From: Paenibacillus sp. FSL R10-2734
Lineage (GTDB): Bacteria > Bacillota > Bacilli > Paenibacillales > Paenibacillaceae
Assembly (NCBI RefSeq): GCF_037963865.1
Contig: NZ_CP150170.1
Span: 1,984,001-2,048,000 of the forward strand
Direction of reading: 5' to 3'
DNA length: 64,000 nt
The position numbers were made by a program, and so were the translations under genes. The notes beneath the pieces are model-generated. The model saw only the letters and a program-made list of their open reading frames with translations. It had not been told where the DNA came from and did not search any database. Below are positions 53,623-61,871 of this stretch, one piece after another. Positions within the stretch are counted from its first letter, which is position 1; each line of letters opens with the position of its first letter.

Positions 53623-54780
53623 ATGGGCTTTCAGCTTGATATCAAAACGCTAGTGTATGTATTTATCTTTGGGAATTTGTTTATTTTGCTGCTGATAACT
53701 AATTATCGGAGTAACGTCAAAAGAGATACTGCTTCCACATTGTTCATACGGGCGAAGATCGCACAGCTGCTCTTCTGGTGTTCTTTATTATTATGGAATC
53801 ATATCCCTAGTGCTATAGTCATTGTCCTGAGCAATGCCCTAGTTCTTGTAGGCTGCTGTTTGGAAATTACAGCTTTGCTTCTGATGATGGGTGTGCCAGG
53901 GTCCAGAATAAAGTTGTATTATATAACGATTTCCATATCTAGCTCGATTACTTTTTGTATCGTTGCTTTATTTTTTAACAATTCTGGTCTGCGGATCGCT
54001 TTCACCTCACTTTGGTCTATATTGTTTGTTATCTATCCCTCTTATCATCTAACGGCGAATAAAAAAGGCACACCACTCCAAAAAATATTGGGCCTTTTAT
54101 TTTTTGCTTTTGCATTGATCATGCTGGTGCGTGCGATTGTTGCACTGGTCTGGGTACCTGAGATGACGGTGTTCACAACAAATCTTTCACAGTATTTATA
54201 TTATCTTGGGATGTATTTATTATTGATTGTTGGGGCCGCGGGTTTCATTCTACTCTCTAACGAGCATTCCTATATAAAATTAAAAAGAATAGCTAGCTAT
54301 GATGATTTGACAGGGATTCTTAACCGCGGGCCGTTCTTTCAGGATGCGGAGTTAATGTTTGAAAAGGCTGTTTTTGGGCAGGAGTACATTTCATTTTTGC
54401 AGATGGATTTGGATCATTTTAAAGAGGTAAACGACACTTACGGTCATGACACGGGTGACATGGTGCTAGAACATTTCGCTTCTACGATAAAAGCTAACCT
54501 AGAAAATGGCGATTTATTGGGTAGACTTGGAGGCGAGGAATTTGCAGTTATATTATTGGGGCCAGATGAAGAAAGCTGCGACCGGAAAGCTGAAGCGCTG
54601 CGCGAGGCTGTAATGCGCGCGTCTACTCAAAAGATCTCTTTGGGCTATACAGTTAGTATAGGTGTAATTACGATCATCCCAGATCTGGAGGACTCTATAG
54701 ATAAGCTGTACAAGCTAAGCGACAAGGCTTTGTATCAGGCTAAACTAGATGGAAGAAACAGAGTCATTCGATACCGATAG
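53623..54780 (+). CDS. Membrane-bound diguanylate cyclase, first of a tandem pair
   Basis: Makes the second messenger c-di-GMP from GTP. Residues about 1-215 form seven or so membrane segments with no recognised sensor family. The GGDEF domain (about 222-385) has the substrate motif QMDLDHFKEVNDTYGHDTGD and the active-site GGEEF at 303-307. The inhibitory RxxD site is absent: the residues five before GGEEF read ENGD. The ATG follows GTAGGCGGTGACCG. 385 residues. The second cyclase follows directly. Confidence 0.92.
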   Translation: MGFQLDIKTLVYVFIFGNLFILLLITNYRSNVKRDTASTLFIRAKIAQLLFWCSLLLWNHIPSAIVIVLSNALVLVGCCLEITALLLMMGVPGSRIKLYYITISISSSITFCIVALFFNNSGLRIAFTSLWSILFVIYPSYHLTANKKGTPLQKILGLLFFAFALIMLVRAIVALVWVPEMTVFTTNLSQYLYYLGMYLLLIVGAAGFILLSNEHSYIKLKRIASYDDLTGILNRGPFFQDAELMFEKAVFGQEYISFLQMDLDHFKEVNDTYGHDTGDMVLEHFASTIKANLENGDLLGRLGGEEFAVILLGPDEESCDRKAEALREAVMRASTQKISLGYTVSIGVITIIPDLEDSIDKLYKLSDKALYQAKLDGRNRVIRYR

Positions 54781-54826
54781 GCTTACTAAGGGTCAGAATT
54801 ACCGTGCGGAGGTGAAAAACTCGACT

Positions 54827-56005
54827 ATGCATTTAGATCACCAGACACTGCTAGTATGTCTTTTCATATGGCAATTGTTCATGCTGCTGCTTTTTGTGGT
54901 GAATCGTTTACGGTATGCGCAGGAACAGACCTCTTCCTTGTTTCTTACAGCTAAATATTTACAGCTAGCGGTCCTGATCCTCTTATTGCTTAAGAATTAT
55001 ATAAATTCGCCAATTAGTCTACCGATCATAACGCTTCTTGCCTTGGCTGGAGGAACGCTTGAAAGCTTGGCTCTTCTGATGCTTCTCAGAGTATTCAGTA
55101 GCAAGGTTGAGAGATATTATTCAATTTTATTCGGAGTATCTATTATTGTTGTGGTGCTTATGCATTTATTGATGCCAAAGGATCAACTCATTATTGCAGT
55201 TGCTTGTCTGGCTGGAATTCTGATTATAGCTTATCCGGCTTATATTCTATGTTTGAAGGCCATGGAGACTTCACTACAAATAATAATGGGACTGCTGTAC
55301 TGTGCCGTAATCTTAACACTGGCGGGTAAAGGGTTTGAATCAATGTATCCGACAGTGTTCAGTACAGTTGCTTCCCAGATCTTTAATTCGAGTTTTTATC
55401 TCGGGATGTTATTGTATATAGCGTTAGGAACGGCTGGAATTATGCTGCTTTACAGAGAGGATTCTTTTGCAGAAATGGAGCGGGTGGCAACTTATGATGA
55501 GCTGACGGGTATTTTGAACCGTAGGACGTTTGTTCAGCGTGCTCGGCCTTTAATTGCCGCTTCTGTGATGAGAAAGACACCCTATTCTTTTTTACTGCTG
55601 GATGTGGATCACTTTAAGAGCATAAATGATACTTACGGCCATAACACGGGAGACCATGTGCTGAGTGATCTGGCATATAAAATAGAGCAACAGCTTGATA
55701 ATGGTGATCTGATTGGAAGATTTGGTGGAGAAGAGTTCGCAGTGCTCCTGCACAGAGCCGATGAAAAAAATAGTGATGTTATTGCTGAACGAATGCGCAC
55801 AGCCGTTATAGGGTCAATTATTCATGGCGTACCGCTGCATTACACGATAAGCATTGGAGTTATCACGATAGAATCGGGCGAACGCTTTTCTTTGAACAAT
55901 CTCTATAAACCTTGTGATGATGCATTGTATCAGGCTAAGAAAAAGGGTCGGAACTGCGTCGTTAGAAGCTACGAAAATATTAAAGTGTCTTCCTTTCGTC
56001 ATTAG
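54827..56005 (+). CDS. Membrane-bound diguanylate cyclase, second of a tandem pair
   Basis: Paralogue of the preceding protein with the same layout: seven or so membrane segments (about 1-215), then GGDEF with LLDVDHFKSINDTYGHNTGD and GGEEF at 300-304. The inhibitory site position reads DNGD, so product inhibition at RxxD is again unlikely. Start ATG 54827 is chosen because GGAGGTGA lies 11 bases upstream; the open frame runs back into the end of the first cyclase gene. 392 residues. The membrane parts have diverged more than the catalytic domains, suggesting different signals. Confidence 0.92.
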   Translation: MHLDHQTLLVCLFIWQLFMLLLFVVNRLRYAQEQTSSLFLTAKYLQLAVLILLLLKNYINSPISLPIITLLALAGGTLESLALLMLLRVFSSKVERYYSILFGVSIIVVVLMHLLMPKDQLIIAVACLAGILIIAYPAYILCLKAMETSLQIIMGLLYCAVILTLAGKGFESMYPTVFSTVASQIFNSSFYLGMLLYIALGTAGIMLLYREDSFAEMERVATYDELTGILNRRTFVQRARPLIAASVMRKTPYSFLLLDVDHFKSINDTYGHNTGDHVLSDLAYKIEQQLDNGDLIGRFGGEEFAVLLHRADEKNSDVIAERMRTAVIGSIIHGVPLHYTISIGVITIESGERFSLNNLYKPCDDALYQAKKKGRNCVVRSYENIKVSSFRH

Positions 56006-56025
56006 GCGAGGAAGGCACTTTTTTT
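55983..56025 (+). terminator. Terminator overlapping the end of the second cyclase gene
   Basis: AAGTGTCTTCCT (55983-55994) pairs with AGGAAGGCACTT (56009-56020), followed by TTTTT. The stop codon lies in the loop. Confidence 0.88.
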
Positions 56026-56319
56026 GTTTGCATGTGGAATAGTACATATTACCTAATGATCATATATTTTATGTATAGAAGGTTCATGATCATGTAAATC
56101 AGAAAAAATGAGTTTTGATTTGATAATCGTGAAAAATTGGTGATTTATACGGGTTTGTAGCAATGAATATCGAATAAAGTATGAAAGTATATAAAGAATT
56201 TTAATCCCTCCCTATAAATCGACAAAAACTTTAAAGGAAATGAGTTACTATTGAACTGCATCTAAAGTTGCAGTGATAAATAGAGAGAATTTATTACCAA
56301 AATACAAGGAGCCAGAGTC
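56026..56319 (+). other. Intergenic region before the glycosyltransferase gene
   Basis: AT-rich gap. ATGATCAT occurs at about 56056 and again at 56088 (CATGATCATG), both palindromic, and could be operator half-sites. A CTGCA/TGCAG hairpin lies near 56257-56274. No gene and no confident promoter. Confidence 0.4.
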
Positions 56320-57504
56320 ATGCGAGAAAGAATGCTGTTCCTATCAGCCCAGAATCAAAGTGCAGAGGATCTAGAAGGAGAAATGAGAACAGGGAGTATT
56401 CTCGAGATTTTGCTTGGGAAATTTGATATCGATTTGCTGACGTATGCCAGTTCCCATAAGGATATGTCTACAAATGATGGGACTGCGCTAACGGTTCATT
56501 ACATTAACGGGAGCAATACCTCATGGAGATCCATGCTGCGTCCCTTACATAAAATTCGGAATTTCACTAATCGAACTCATGCTGATAAAGACATGAAGAG
56601 CACCATTACGGAACTTTGTAGATCGAATAATTACAGACATGTATTTATATCACATAGCTTGCTGGGAAATAGTATTGATATGGTTCGTAATCTGCTTCCT
56701 GAAGCAAGTGTTATTACAGATACATATCGTTTTGAGAGTGGGTTTGCCGCTGGAAAAGAAATTGGAAAGCCGAGCAACGGTAATCCTTATCATAAACTAA
56801 ATGAAGCTTTGGTTCGGCGGAATAAGCGGAGATTAATGAATAAAACAGGTGTACTCTTGGCGACCTCGGAATGGGATGCCCTTTCATTCAAATCTCTATC
56901 CTTTGCGGACGCTCGTAAGGTGCATGTCGTTCCTCATTTCATAAAAATGAATGAATACGACGCTTTTACTGAGCCTGTAGCGAAAGAAAATTCAATAGTT
57001 ATGCACTGGAATATGAACACCAGACAGGGAATCAAAGCAGCTCAAAGCTTCTTTAAGAAGAGCTACCCTTTGATCAAGGAGCAAGTGCCTGATATCAAGT
57101 GTTACATCACCAGTCATGAGGTTCATACGGAAGTGTTGACGCTTGTAAAAGAGGATGTATCGGTCATTATCACTGGACCTTTGAAACCGTCTGCGGATTA
57201 TATACGTCGTGCTAAAGCGGTTCTAGTGCCTATCCTTGAAGGTTGCGAAGTCTCCAGAAACATTCTGGAATCATGGGCTCTCAAAACACCGGTAGTTACT
57301 AGTTCTACAATATGCGAGCGATTGAACTGTGAGCATAACCGTAATATTTTGCTTGCTAATAGCTCTGTTGACGTAGTTGCTAGTGTAATAACGCTGTTAA
57401 AGAATCCTGAAATGGCCACGATTATTGCTGATCGGGCACATCGCACATTGCTGAAGGATTACGAAGTGAATTATGTAAAGAGTAAGATTCTTAGTCTTGT
57501 ATAA
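56320..57504 (+). CDS. GT-B-fold glycosyltransferase-like protein
   Basis: 394 residues. The C-terminal half looks like a GT4/GT-B donor domain (VMHWNMNTRQGIKAAQSFFK, IITGPLKPSADYIRRAKAVL, VPILEGCEVSRNILESWALK with an EX7E-like pair, then TPVVTSS). The N-terminal half is divergent (MLFLSAQNQSAEDLEGEMRT) but keeps a Rossmann pattern. The sugar and acceptor are unknown. ATG after AAGGAGCCAGAGTC. It stands alone, downstream of two c-di-GMP synthases and with its own terminator; a surface-sugar role is only a guess. Confidence 0.75.
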   Translation: MRERMLFLSAQNQSAEDLEGEMRTGSILEILLGKFDIDLLTYASSHKDMSTNDGTALTVHYINGSNTSWRSMLRPLHKIRNFTNRTHADKDMKSTITELCRSNNYRHVFISHSLLGNSIDMVRNLLPEASVITDTYRFESGFAAGKEIGKPSNGNPYHKLNEALVRRNKRRLMNKTGVLLATSEWDALSFKSLSFADARKVHVVPHFIKMNEYDAFTEPVAKENSIVMHWNMNTRQGIKAAQSFFKKSYPLIKEQVPDIKCYITSHEVHTEVLTLVKEDVSVIITGPLKPSADYIRRAKAVLVPILEGCEVSRNILESWALKTPVVTSSTICERLNCEHNRNILLANSSVDVVASVITLLKNPEMATIIADRAHRTLLKDYEVNYVKSKILSLV

Positions 57505-57543
57505 TAGGTGCGTCTGAGAAGGCTCAGCCTGCTGTATATAAAA

Positions 57544-57584
57544 AACCCGCGAGGACTTTTCACGGTCCTACGCGGGTTATTTTT
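57544..57584. terminator. Bidirectional terminator between the glycosyltransferase and ddh
   Basis: AACCCGCGAGGAC (57544-57556) pairs with GTCCT-A-CGCGGGTT (57565-57578). A-rich on the left and T-rich on the right, so it can serve both converging genes. Confidence 0.88.
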
Positions 57585-57595
57585 CTTGTATGATT

Positions 57596-58582
57596 TTACA
57601 GCAGGTTGCGGCGCAATTCTTCCGGAGATTTCGGAGACAGCATTCCAAGTGGAATATCGAATACTGTACGAGCTCCGCTCTGTCCTTCTTGACTCATGCG
57701 CTGAGCGGCTCTGGCATAGGCCACGAGAACACTAGCTGTAAACTCTGGATTGCTCTCCAGCTTCAGGCCGAATTCTACAATCTGCTTCGTGCCTTCCCCT
57801 GTTACACCACTGCGAATAACAAACCCACCGTGCGGAATACCGCTATGCTGAGCTGCCAATTCTTCTTCAGTGATGAAAGTAACCGTAGTATCATAATCTG
57901 CAAAATAATTCGGCATATTTACGATTTCTTCACGAATACGTTCTTGATCTGCACCTGTCTCAGCCACTATAAAGCACTCTCTAAGGTGCTTCTGGCGAGT
58001 GGTAAGCTCTGGTGTTTCACCAGCACGAATGGCATCAATAACCTCTTGTACTGGAACGGTATATTGTACACCAGCTTTAACTCCATCTACTCTGCGGATC
58101 GCATCGGAGTGGCCTTGGCTAACGCCTTTGCCCCAGAAAGTGTATTCTTTACCTTGTGGAAGAATCGCTTCTGCGAGCAGACGATTCATTGAGAATAGAC
58201 CTGGATCCCAGCCAGTAGAAATTACGCTGAGTGTTCCACCTTGTTTAGCTGCGGCGTCAACGGTCTCGTAGAACTCAGGGATTTTGGCATGAGTATCAAA
58301 GCTGTCCACAGTATTAAACATCCGGGCAATGGCTGGCGTTTGTTCTGGCAGATCGGTAGCCGATCCTCCGCATAGAATCATAACATCCACTTTTCCCTTA
58401 TATTGTTCGACGGCAGAGATGTGCTCGAACTTCACACCGGCTTCTCCGGCTTCCAGTTGTCCAGGTTCTCTGCGCGTAAAGATCGCAACTAACTCGATAT
58501 CTTCACTTTGGTTGATAGCCTTACGTACACCTTTTCCTAAATTTCCGTAGCCTACAATAGCTGCTTGAATTTTTTGTTTCAG
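57596..58582 (-). CDS. ddh: meso-Diaminopimelate dehydrogenase, apparent CTG start
   Basis: NADPH-dependent one-step synthesis of meso-diaminopimelate for peptidoglycan and lysine. The N-terminal Rossmann motif AAIVGYGNLGKGVRKA, then ILCGGSATDLPEQTP, STGWDPGLFSMNR, FWGKGVSQGHSDAIRRVDGV and the C-terminal SNPEFTASVLVAYARA are all present. The first usual start codon in frame (58435) would delete the NADPH-binding fold. The frame reads back to CTG at 58582-58580 with AGGAGGG (58595-58589) six bases upstream, and no ATG, GTG or TTG occurs between the last in-frame stop and this point. So CTG is the best start, giving 328 residues, the usual length. It is the only minus-strand gene in the window. 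Confidence 0.93.
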   Translation of the reverse strand: MKQKIQAAIVGYGNLGKGVRKAINQSEDIELVAIFTRREPGQLEAGEAGVKFEHISAVEQYKGKVDVMILCGGSATDLPEQTPAIARMFNTVDSFDTHAKIPEFYETVDAAAKQGGTLSVISTGWDPGLFSMNRLLAEAILPQGKEYTFWGKGVSQGHSDAIRRVDGVKAGVQYTVPVQEVIDAIRAGETPELTTRQKHLRECFIVAETGADQERIREEIVNMPNYFADYDTTVTFITEEELAAQHSGIPHGGFVIRSGVTGEGTKQIVEFGLKLESNPEFTASVLVAYARAAQRMSQEGQSGARTVFDIPLGMLSPKSPEELRRNLL

Positions 58583-58797
58583 AAGAAGCCCTCCTAATCT
58601 GTAATGAACTAAAGCTCCATTTCTAGTTTACCTAGTATAGTGTGCACTTTTAGCTCTTTTTATATAGTATATAAAAGTTACATGTAATGTAAACTGAATC
58701 TGCATAATCTTTCATAATTCCATAGCTTAAAAATAGCATATCTCTCTATTGTCTATCATATATTTACTTATAGATTAGATGAGGTGAGGTGTAACTG

Positions 58798-60045
58798 TTG
58801 AATAACGGAAGAATGACATTCCGATTTGACGTGAACAAGGACGAGCCTGAACCAAAGCCTAAGGCGGTGGAGCGCTGGTCAAATGGCGGCGGCCTGGGCA
58901 CAGCTGAAGAGTATGCTGAAGGACTGCGTAAAGAGGTAGGTCCAGCACAGCAAACATGGATTTATGAGCCCGATTTTCGTTCTACGCGTGAGGCACCACC
59001 GGAAGATTCCTACGACTATTACTCGGGAACTGTGGATCCACGTCAGGAAGAATGGGACGAACGGGATAAAGATTTTAGATATACACAACAATCGTATCTT
59101 CTTTCAGATATGGCTTCGGATAGCAGAGATAAACTAGATAATGTATCGAATGTATCCGCTGGCAGTTACGGAGGCTCCTATCATACCCGGCGTCCTTCTT
59201 ATTGGTGGAAGTTAGCTCTTTCTGTTACGGGAGCCATTGGTACAGGGCTGCTGCTTGGATATGCTGCACTTTCCTTTTTTTATGGAGGGAATATGGACAA
59301 TAGCTCTGGAAATGGAATAGCAGATAGGGCAGTTACTTCAGATCAGTCTAGTGGAGCTAAAGATCCGGCTGGTGTAGGCACATCGGGATTGCCGGTTACG
59401 GGGACTGAAAATGCCGGGAAGAACAGTATCCCTGTTCAAGTAGCTGCGCAAAGTTATTATCTGCTGCAGTATGGAGTATTCAGTACGCCCGAAGGTGCTG
59501 AACAGGCTCGCCAGGAGCTGTTAACCGCGGGTTTGGCCGCGGGTTTGGACCCTGCTGACGGCAATCGTGTTTATGCCGGAATATCTTCAGATCGTGAACA
59601 GGCCAAGCTGCTAAGCAGCGGTCTTAAGAATCAGGGGATTGAGCTGTATGTGAGAGAGGTGGCACTTTCAGGGGCGGAACAGCTTGTCTACTCTGGAAAT
59701 GCAGAGGAAGTGAAGAACTATTACTCTGTGAGTGGGCAACTTCTCAGTGAACTAAGCAGTCAATCCGCTTCTCTACTAGGCGCTGGTCTGACGGATACGG
59801 CAGCAAATACCTCCGCTGTGAGTGATCTTCATCTGCAATGGAGTGAAGCTATTAAAGTGCTGGAGCAAAGCGTATCTCCTGAAGCTAAGAGCATTTGTGT
59901 AGCGCTAGAGAAATCTATGAGCCAAGGCATTTCAGCATGGAGTGAATATAGTAAGAACAAGGCGCAGGGGCTTCTCTGGGAAGTGCAAGAATCGATGCTA
60001 AGCTTCTTGACTAGCCAGAAACAGCTGCTATCTGCAATGAATTGA
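58798..60045 (+). CDS. SPOR-domain membrane protein, SpoIIB-like
   Basis: Bitopic protein: cytoplasmic acidic N-terminus (about 1-134), one membrane helix (about 138-160), a Gly/Ser-rich linker, a SPOR domain (about 216-290, QSYYLLQYGVFSTPEGAEQA) that binds denuded peptidoglycan at division septa, and a helical C-terminal region (about 300-415). Its place, a few genes before maf-radC-mreB, is that of spoIIB in B. subtilis, a septal protein used in engulfment, so it is probably the positional equivalent; overall sequence is not obviously close. TTG start after GAGGTGAGGTGTAACTG. 415 residues. Confidence 0.8.
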   Translation: MNNGRMTFRFDVNKDEPEPKPKAVERWSNGGGLGTAEEYAEGLRKEVGPAQQTWIYEPDFRSTREAPPEDSYDYYSGTVDPRQEEWDERDKDFRYTQQSYLLSDMASDSRDKLDNVSNVSAGSYGGSYHTRRPSYWWKLALSVTGAIGTGLLLGYAALSFFYGGNMDNSSGNGIADRAVTSDQSSGAKDPAGVGTSGLPVTGTENAGKNSIPVQVAAQSYYLLQYGVFSTPEGAEQARQELLTAGLAAGLDPADGNRVYAGISSDREQAKLLSSGLKNQGIELYVREVALSGAEQLVYSGNAEEVKNYYSVSGQLLSELSSQSASLLGAGLTDTAANTSAVSDLHLQWSEAIKVLEQSVSPEAKSICVALEKSMSQGISAWSEYSKNKAQGLLWEVQESMLSFLTSQKQLLSAMN

Positions 60046-60069
60046 ATGATGGATTGGTGACTCTAAAGA

Positions 60070-60104
60070 CAGCAAGCCTCCGAATTCTGGGGGCTTGCTG
60101 TTTG
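60070..60104 (+). terminator. Terminator of the SPOR protein gene
   Basis: CAGCAAGCC (60070-60078) pairs with GGCTTGCTG (60092-60100), then TTTGG. The T-run is short. Confidence 0.7.
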
Positions 60105-60176
60105 GTATGGAGGATAGTATCGCTCCGCAACTTTTAGAGCAAATGGTGGTAAACATTACCGTAAGGGATTTTACGT

Positions 60177-60205
60177 TTGTATTGATCACAATTTCACCGT
60201 ATAAT
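60177..60205 (+). promoter_or_regulatory. Sigma-A-type promoter upstream of the DUF4321-like gene and maf
   Basis: TTGTAT (60177-60182), a 17-base spacer, perfect TATAAT (60200-60205). The next gene starts 37 bases later. Confidence 0.65.
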
Positions 60206-60241
60206 AATTAGGGTGTCAAAAAATGGCGAGGGAAGACTGAG

Positions 60242-60487
60242 ATGAAGAAGAAAAATGTAGGAACACTGCTGTTATTTCTAATTCTAGGCTGGCTGGCTGG
60301 AGCCTGGATCGCCAAGCTACTGCAGCCGGTAAAGGCTCTTTCTTTTCTAACAACATCGACTGTGCTTAAGTGGTCTCCGCGAGCCGATTTGGACATCATA
60401 ACCTATGACATCACTATTCATTTGAAATTGTGCATGCTAAGTCTCATCGGTATTATTACAGCTGTATGGCTTTACCGAAGACTGTAA
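60242..60487 (+). CDS. Small two-helix membrane protein, DUF4321-like
   Basis: 81 residues with hydrophobic segments at about 6-27 and 58-76 joined by a loop. The pattern GWLAGAWIAKLL followed by a middle VLKWSPRADLDIITYDITI and a last helix IGIITAVWLYRR resembles the DUF4321 family found before maf in many Bacillota. No function is known. ATG after GAGGGAAGACTGAG. It is first in a likely unit with maf, radC and mreBCD. Confidence 0.8.
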   Translation: MKKKNVGTLLLFLILGWLAGAWIAKLLQPVKALSFLTTSTVLKWSPRADLDIITYDITIHLKLCMLSLIGIITAVWLYRRL

Positions 60488-60521
60488 CTCTCGTTACTGA
60501 TCAAGAAGGGACGTTTACAAC

Positions 60522-61118
60522 GTGGACAACTCACAACTTATTATTTTAGCCTCAGGTTCACCGCGTCGACGAGAGCTTTTGTCTTTACTGGGCTTGCCTT
60601 TTGAGGTCATTACCAGCGAAGCTGATGAAAGCACACCACCGGACTTTACGCCAGAGCAAATCGTGCGCAGTCTGGCTTTGCGTAAAGCAGAGGCCGTAGT
60701 AGCTGCTGTAGGAGAGCGTAACGCAGTAATCGTTGGAAGTGATACGATTGTTGTGTTAGATAACACTGTGCTAGGTAAACCGATGGACGAGCTGGACAGC
60801 AAAACGATGCTTACAAGACTTCAGGGCCGGAATCATAAGGTATACACGGGTGTAGCCTGTATTGGACTTCCACATGGAAAGACTATAGTGGAGCACCGTG
60901 TTACTTCCGTAACGATGAGAGCAATGACTGATGAAGAAATTGCTGCTTATATAGCTACGGGAGAGCCCGCTGATAAGGCTGGTTCTTATGCGATACAAGG
61001 GCTTGGCTCCACCTTGGTGGAACGAATTGAAGGCTGTTATTTCAATGTTGTCGGATTGCCGCTGTCGCTTCTTGGCGAAATGCTGTCCGAGTTCGGTATA
61101 ACTGTATTGAACCGGTAG
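60522..61118 (+). CDS. maf: Maf nucleotide pyrophosphatase
   Basis: Hydrolyses dTTP, UTP or modified nucleoside triphosphates, and is linked to septum control. Signature ILASGSPRRRELL near the start, then ALRKAEAV, VGSDTIVVLDNTVLGKP, GDKAGSYAIQG-like PADKAGSYAIQGLG. 198 residues. GTG start after AAGGGACGTTTACAAC. 24 bases before radC, as in the Bacillus order. Confidence 0.95.
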   Translation: MDNSQLIILASGSPRRRELLSLLGLPFEVITSEADESTPPDFTPEQIVRSLALRKAEAVVAAVGERNAVIVGSDTIVVLDNTVLGKPMDELDSKTMLTRLQGRNHKVYTGVACIGLPHGKTIVEHRVTSVTMRAMTDEEIAAYIATGEPADKAGSYAIQGLGSTLVERIEGCYFNVVGLPLSLLGEMLSEFGITVLNR

Positions 61119-61142
61119 GAAGCTTGGGAAAGAGGGATAGGG

Positions 61143-61832
61143 ATGGAGTCGCAATCACTTATGCTGCGGGACCTCCCCCATGAAGAACGACCAAGAGAGC
61201 GCATGATGCATTATGGGGCGGAATCATTAAGTCAAGCGGAGTTGTTAGCCATTCTGCTGCGTACGGGAACACGCCGTGAATCGGCTATTCATATTGCACA
61301 GCAGATGCTGGGGAAGATCGGTGGCCTACGTGGGCTGGTTGACCTTAGCATCGAAGAACTGACCGAAATCAAAGGTATCGGCCCTGCCAAGGCCGTGCAA
61401 CTAAAAGCAGGCATCGAACTTGGAAGGCGCCTCGCGAACTCCAGGTTTTCTATGCCGGTCATTATCCGTTGTCCAGAGGACGCTGCGGAGATTCTGACCG
61501 AGCAGTTGCGTTATTTGCAGAAGGAGCATTTTGTCTGCCTGTTTCTGAATACGAAGAATCACGTGATTGGACAAGAAACTTTGTCTATGGGCAGTCTTAA
61601 CGCTTCGATTGTTCATCCTCGTGAGGTATTCCGAGCAGCTATAAAATGTAGTAGTGCCTCTATCATATGCGCACATAATCATCCTAGTGGTGATCCAACG
61701 CCTAGTCCGGAGGATATCTCCTTGACCTCAAGACTGCTTCAGGCAGGTGAGATTGTCGGAATAGACGTGTTAGATCATCTAATTATCGGTGATAGCAGTT
61801 TTGTAAGCTTGAAAGAAAAAGGACACATGTAA
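61143..61832 (+). CDS. radC: RadC family protein (JAMM/MPN domain)
   Basis: 229 residues. An N-terminal helix-hairpin-helix (IKGIGPAKAVQLKAG, about 77-91) is followed by an MPN metalloprotease-like domain with the JAMM zinc motif HNHPSGDPTPSPED. The historical link to recombination repair is not supported for RadC in general; its job remains open. ATG after AAGAGGGATAGGG. Gene order maf-radC-mreB is conserved. Confidence 0.95.
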   Translation: MESQSLMLRDLPHEERPRERMMHYGAESLSQAELLAILLRTGTRRESAIHIAQQMLGKIGGLRGLVDLSIEELTEIKGIGPAKAVQLKAGIELGRRLANSRFSMPVIIRCPEDAAEILTEQLRYLQKEHFVCLFLNTKNHVIGQETLSMGSLNASIVHPREVFRAAIKCSSASIICAHNHPSGDPTPSPEDISLTSRLLQAGEIVGIDVLDHLIIGDSSFVSLKEKGHM

Positions 61833-61871
61833 TATAAATGTGAAGATTTACTTAGGAAAAGGAGAATTAGC

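Noticed and set aside
57590..58271. Plus-strand frames opposite ddh
   Set aside because: The minus strand encodes a full-length, recognisable diaminopimelate dehydrogenase.
58435..58435. GTG at 58435 as the ddh start
   Set aside because: It would remove the NADPH-binding motif VGYGNLGKG, which is encoded in frame upstream.
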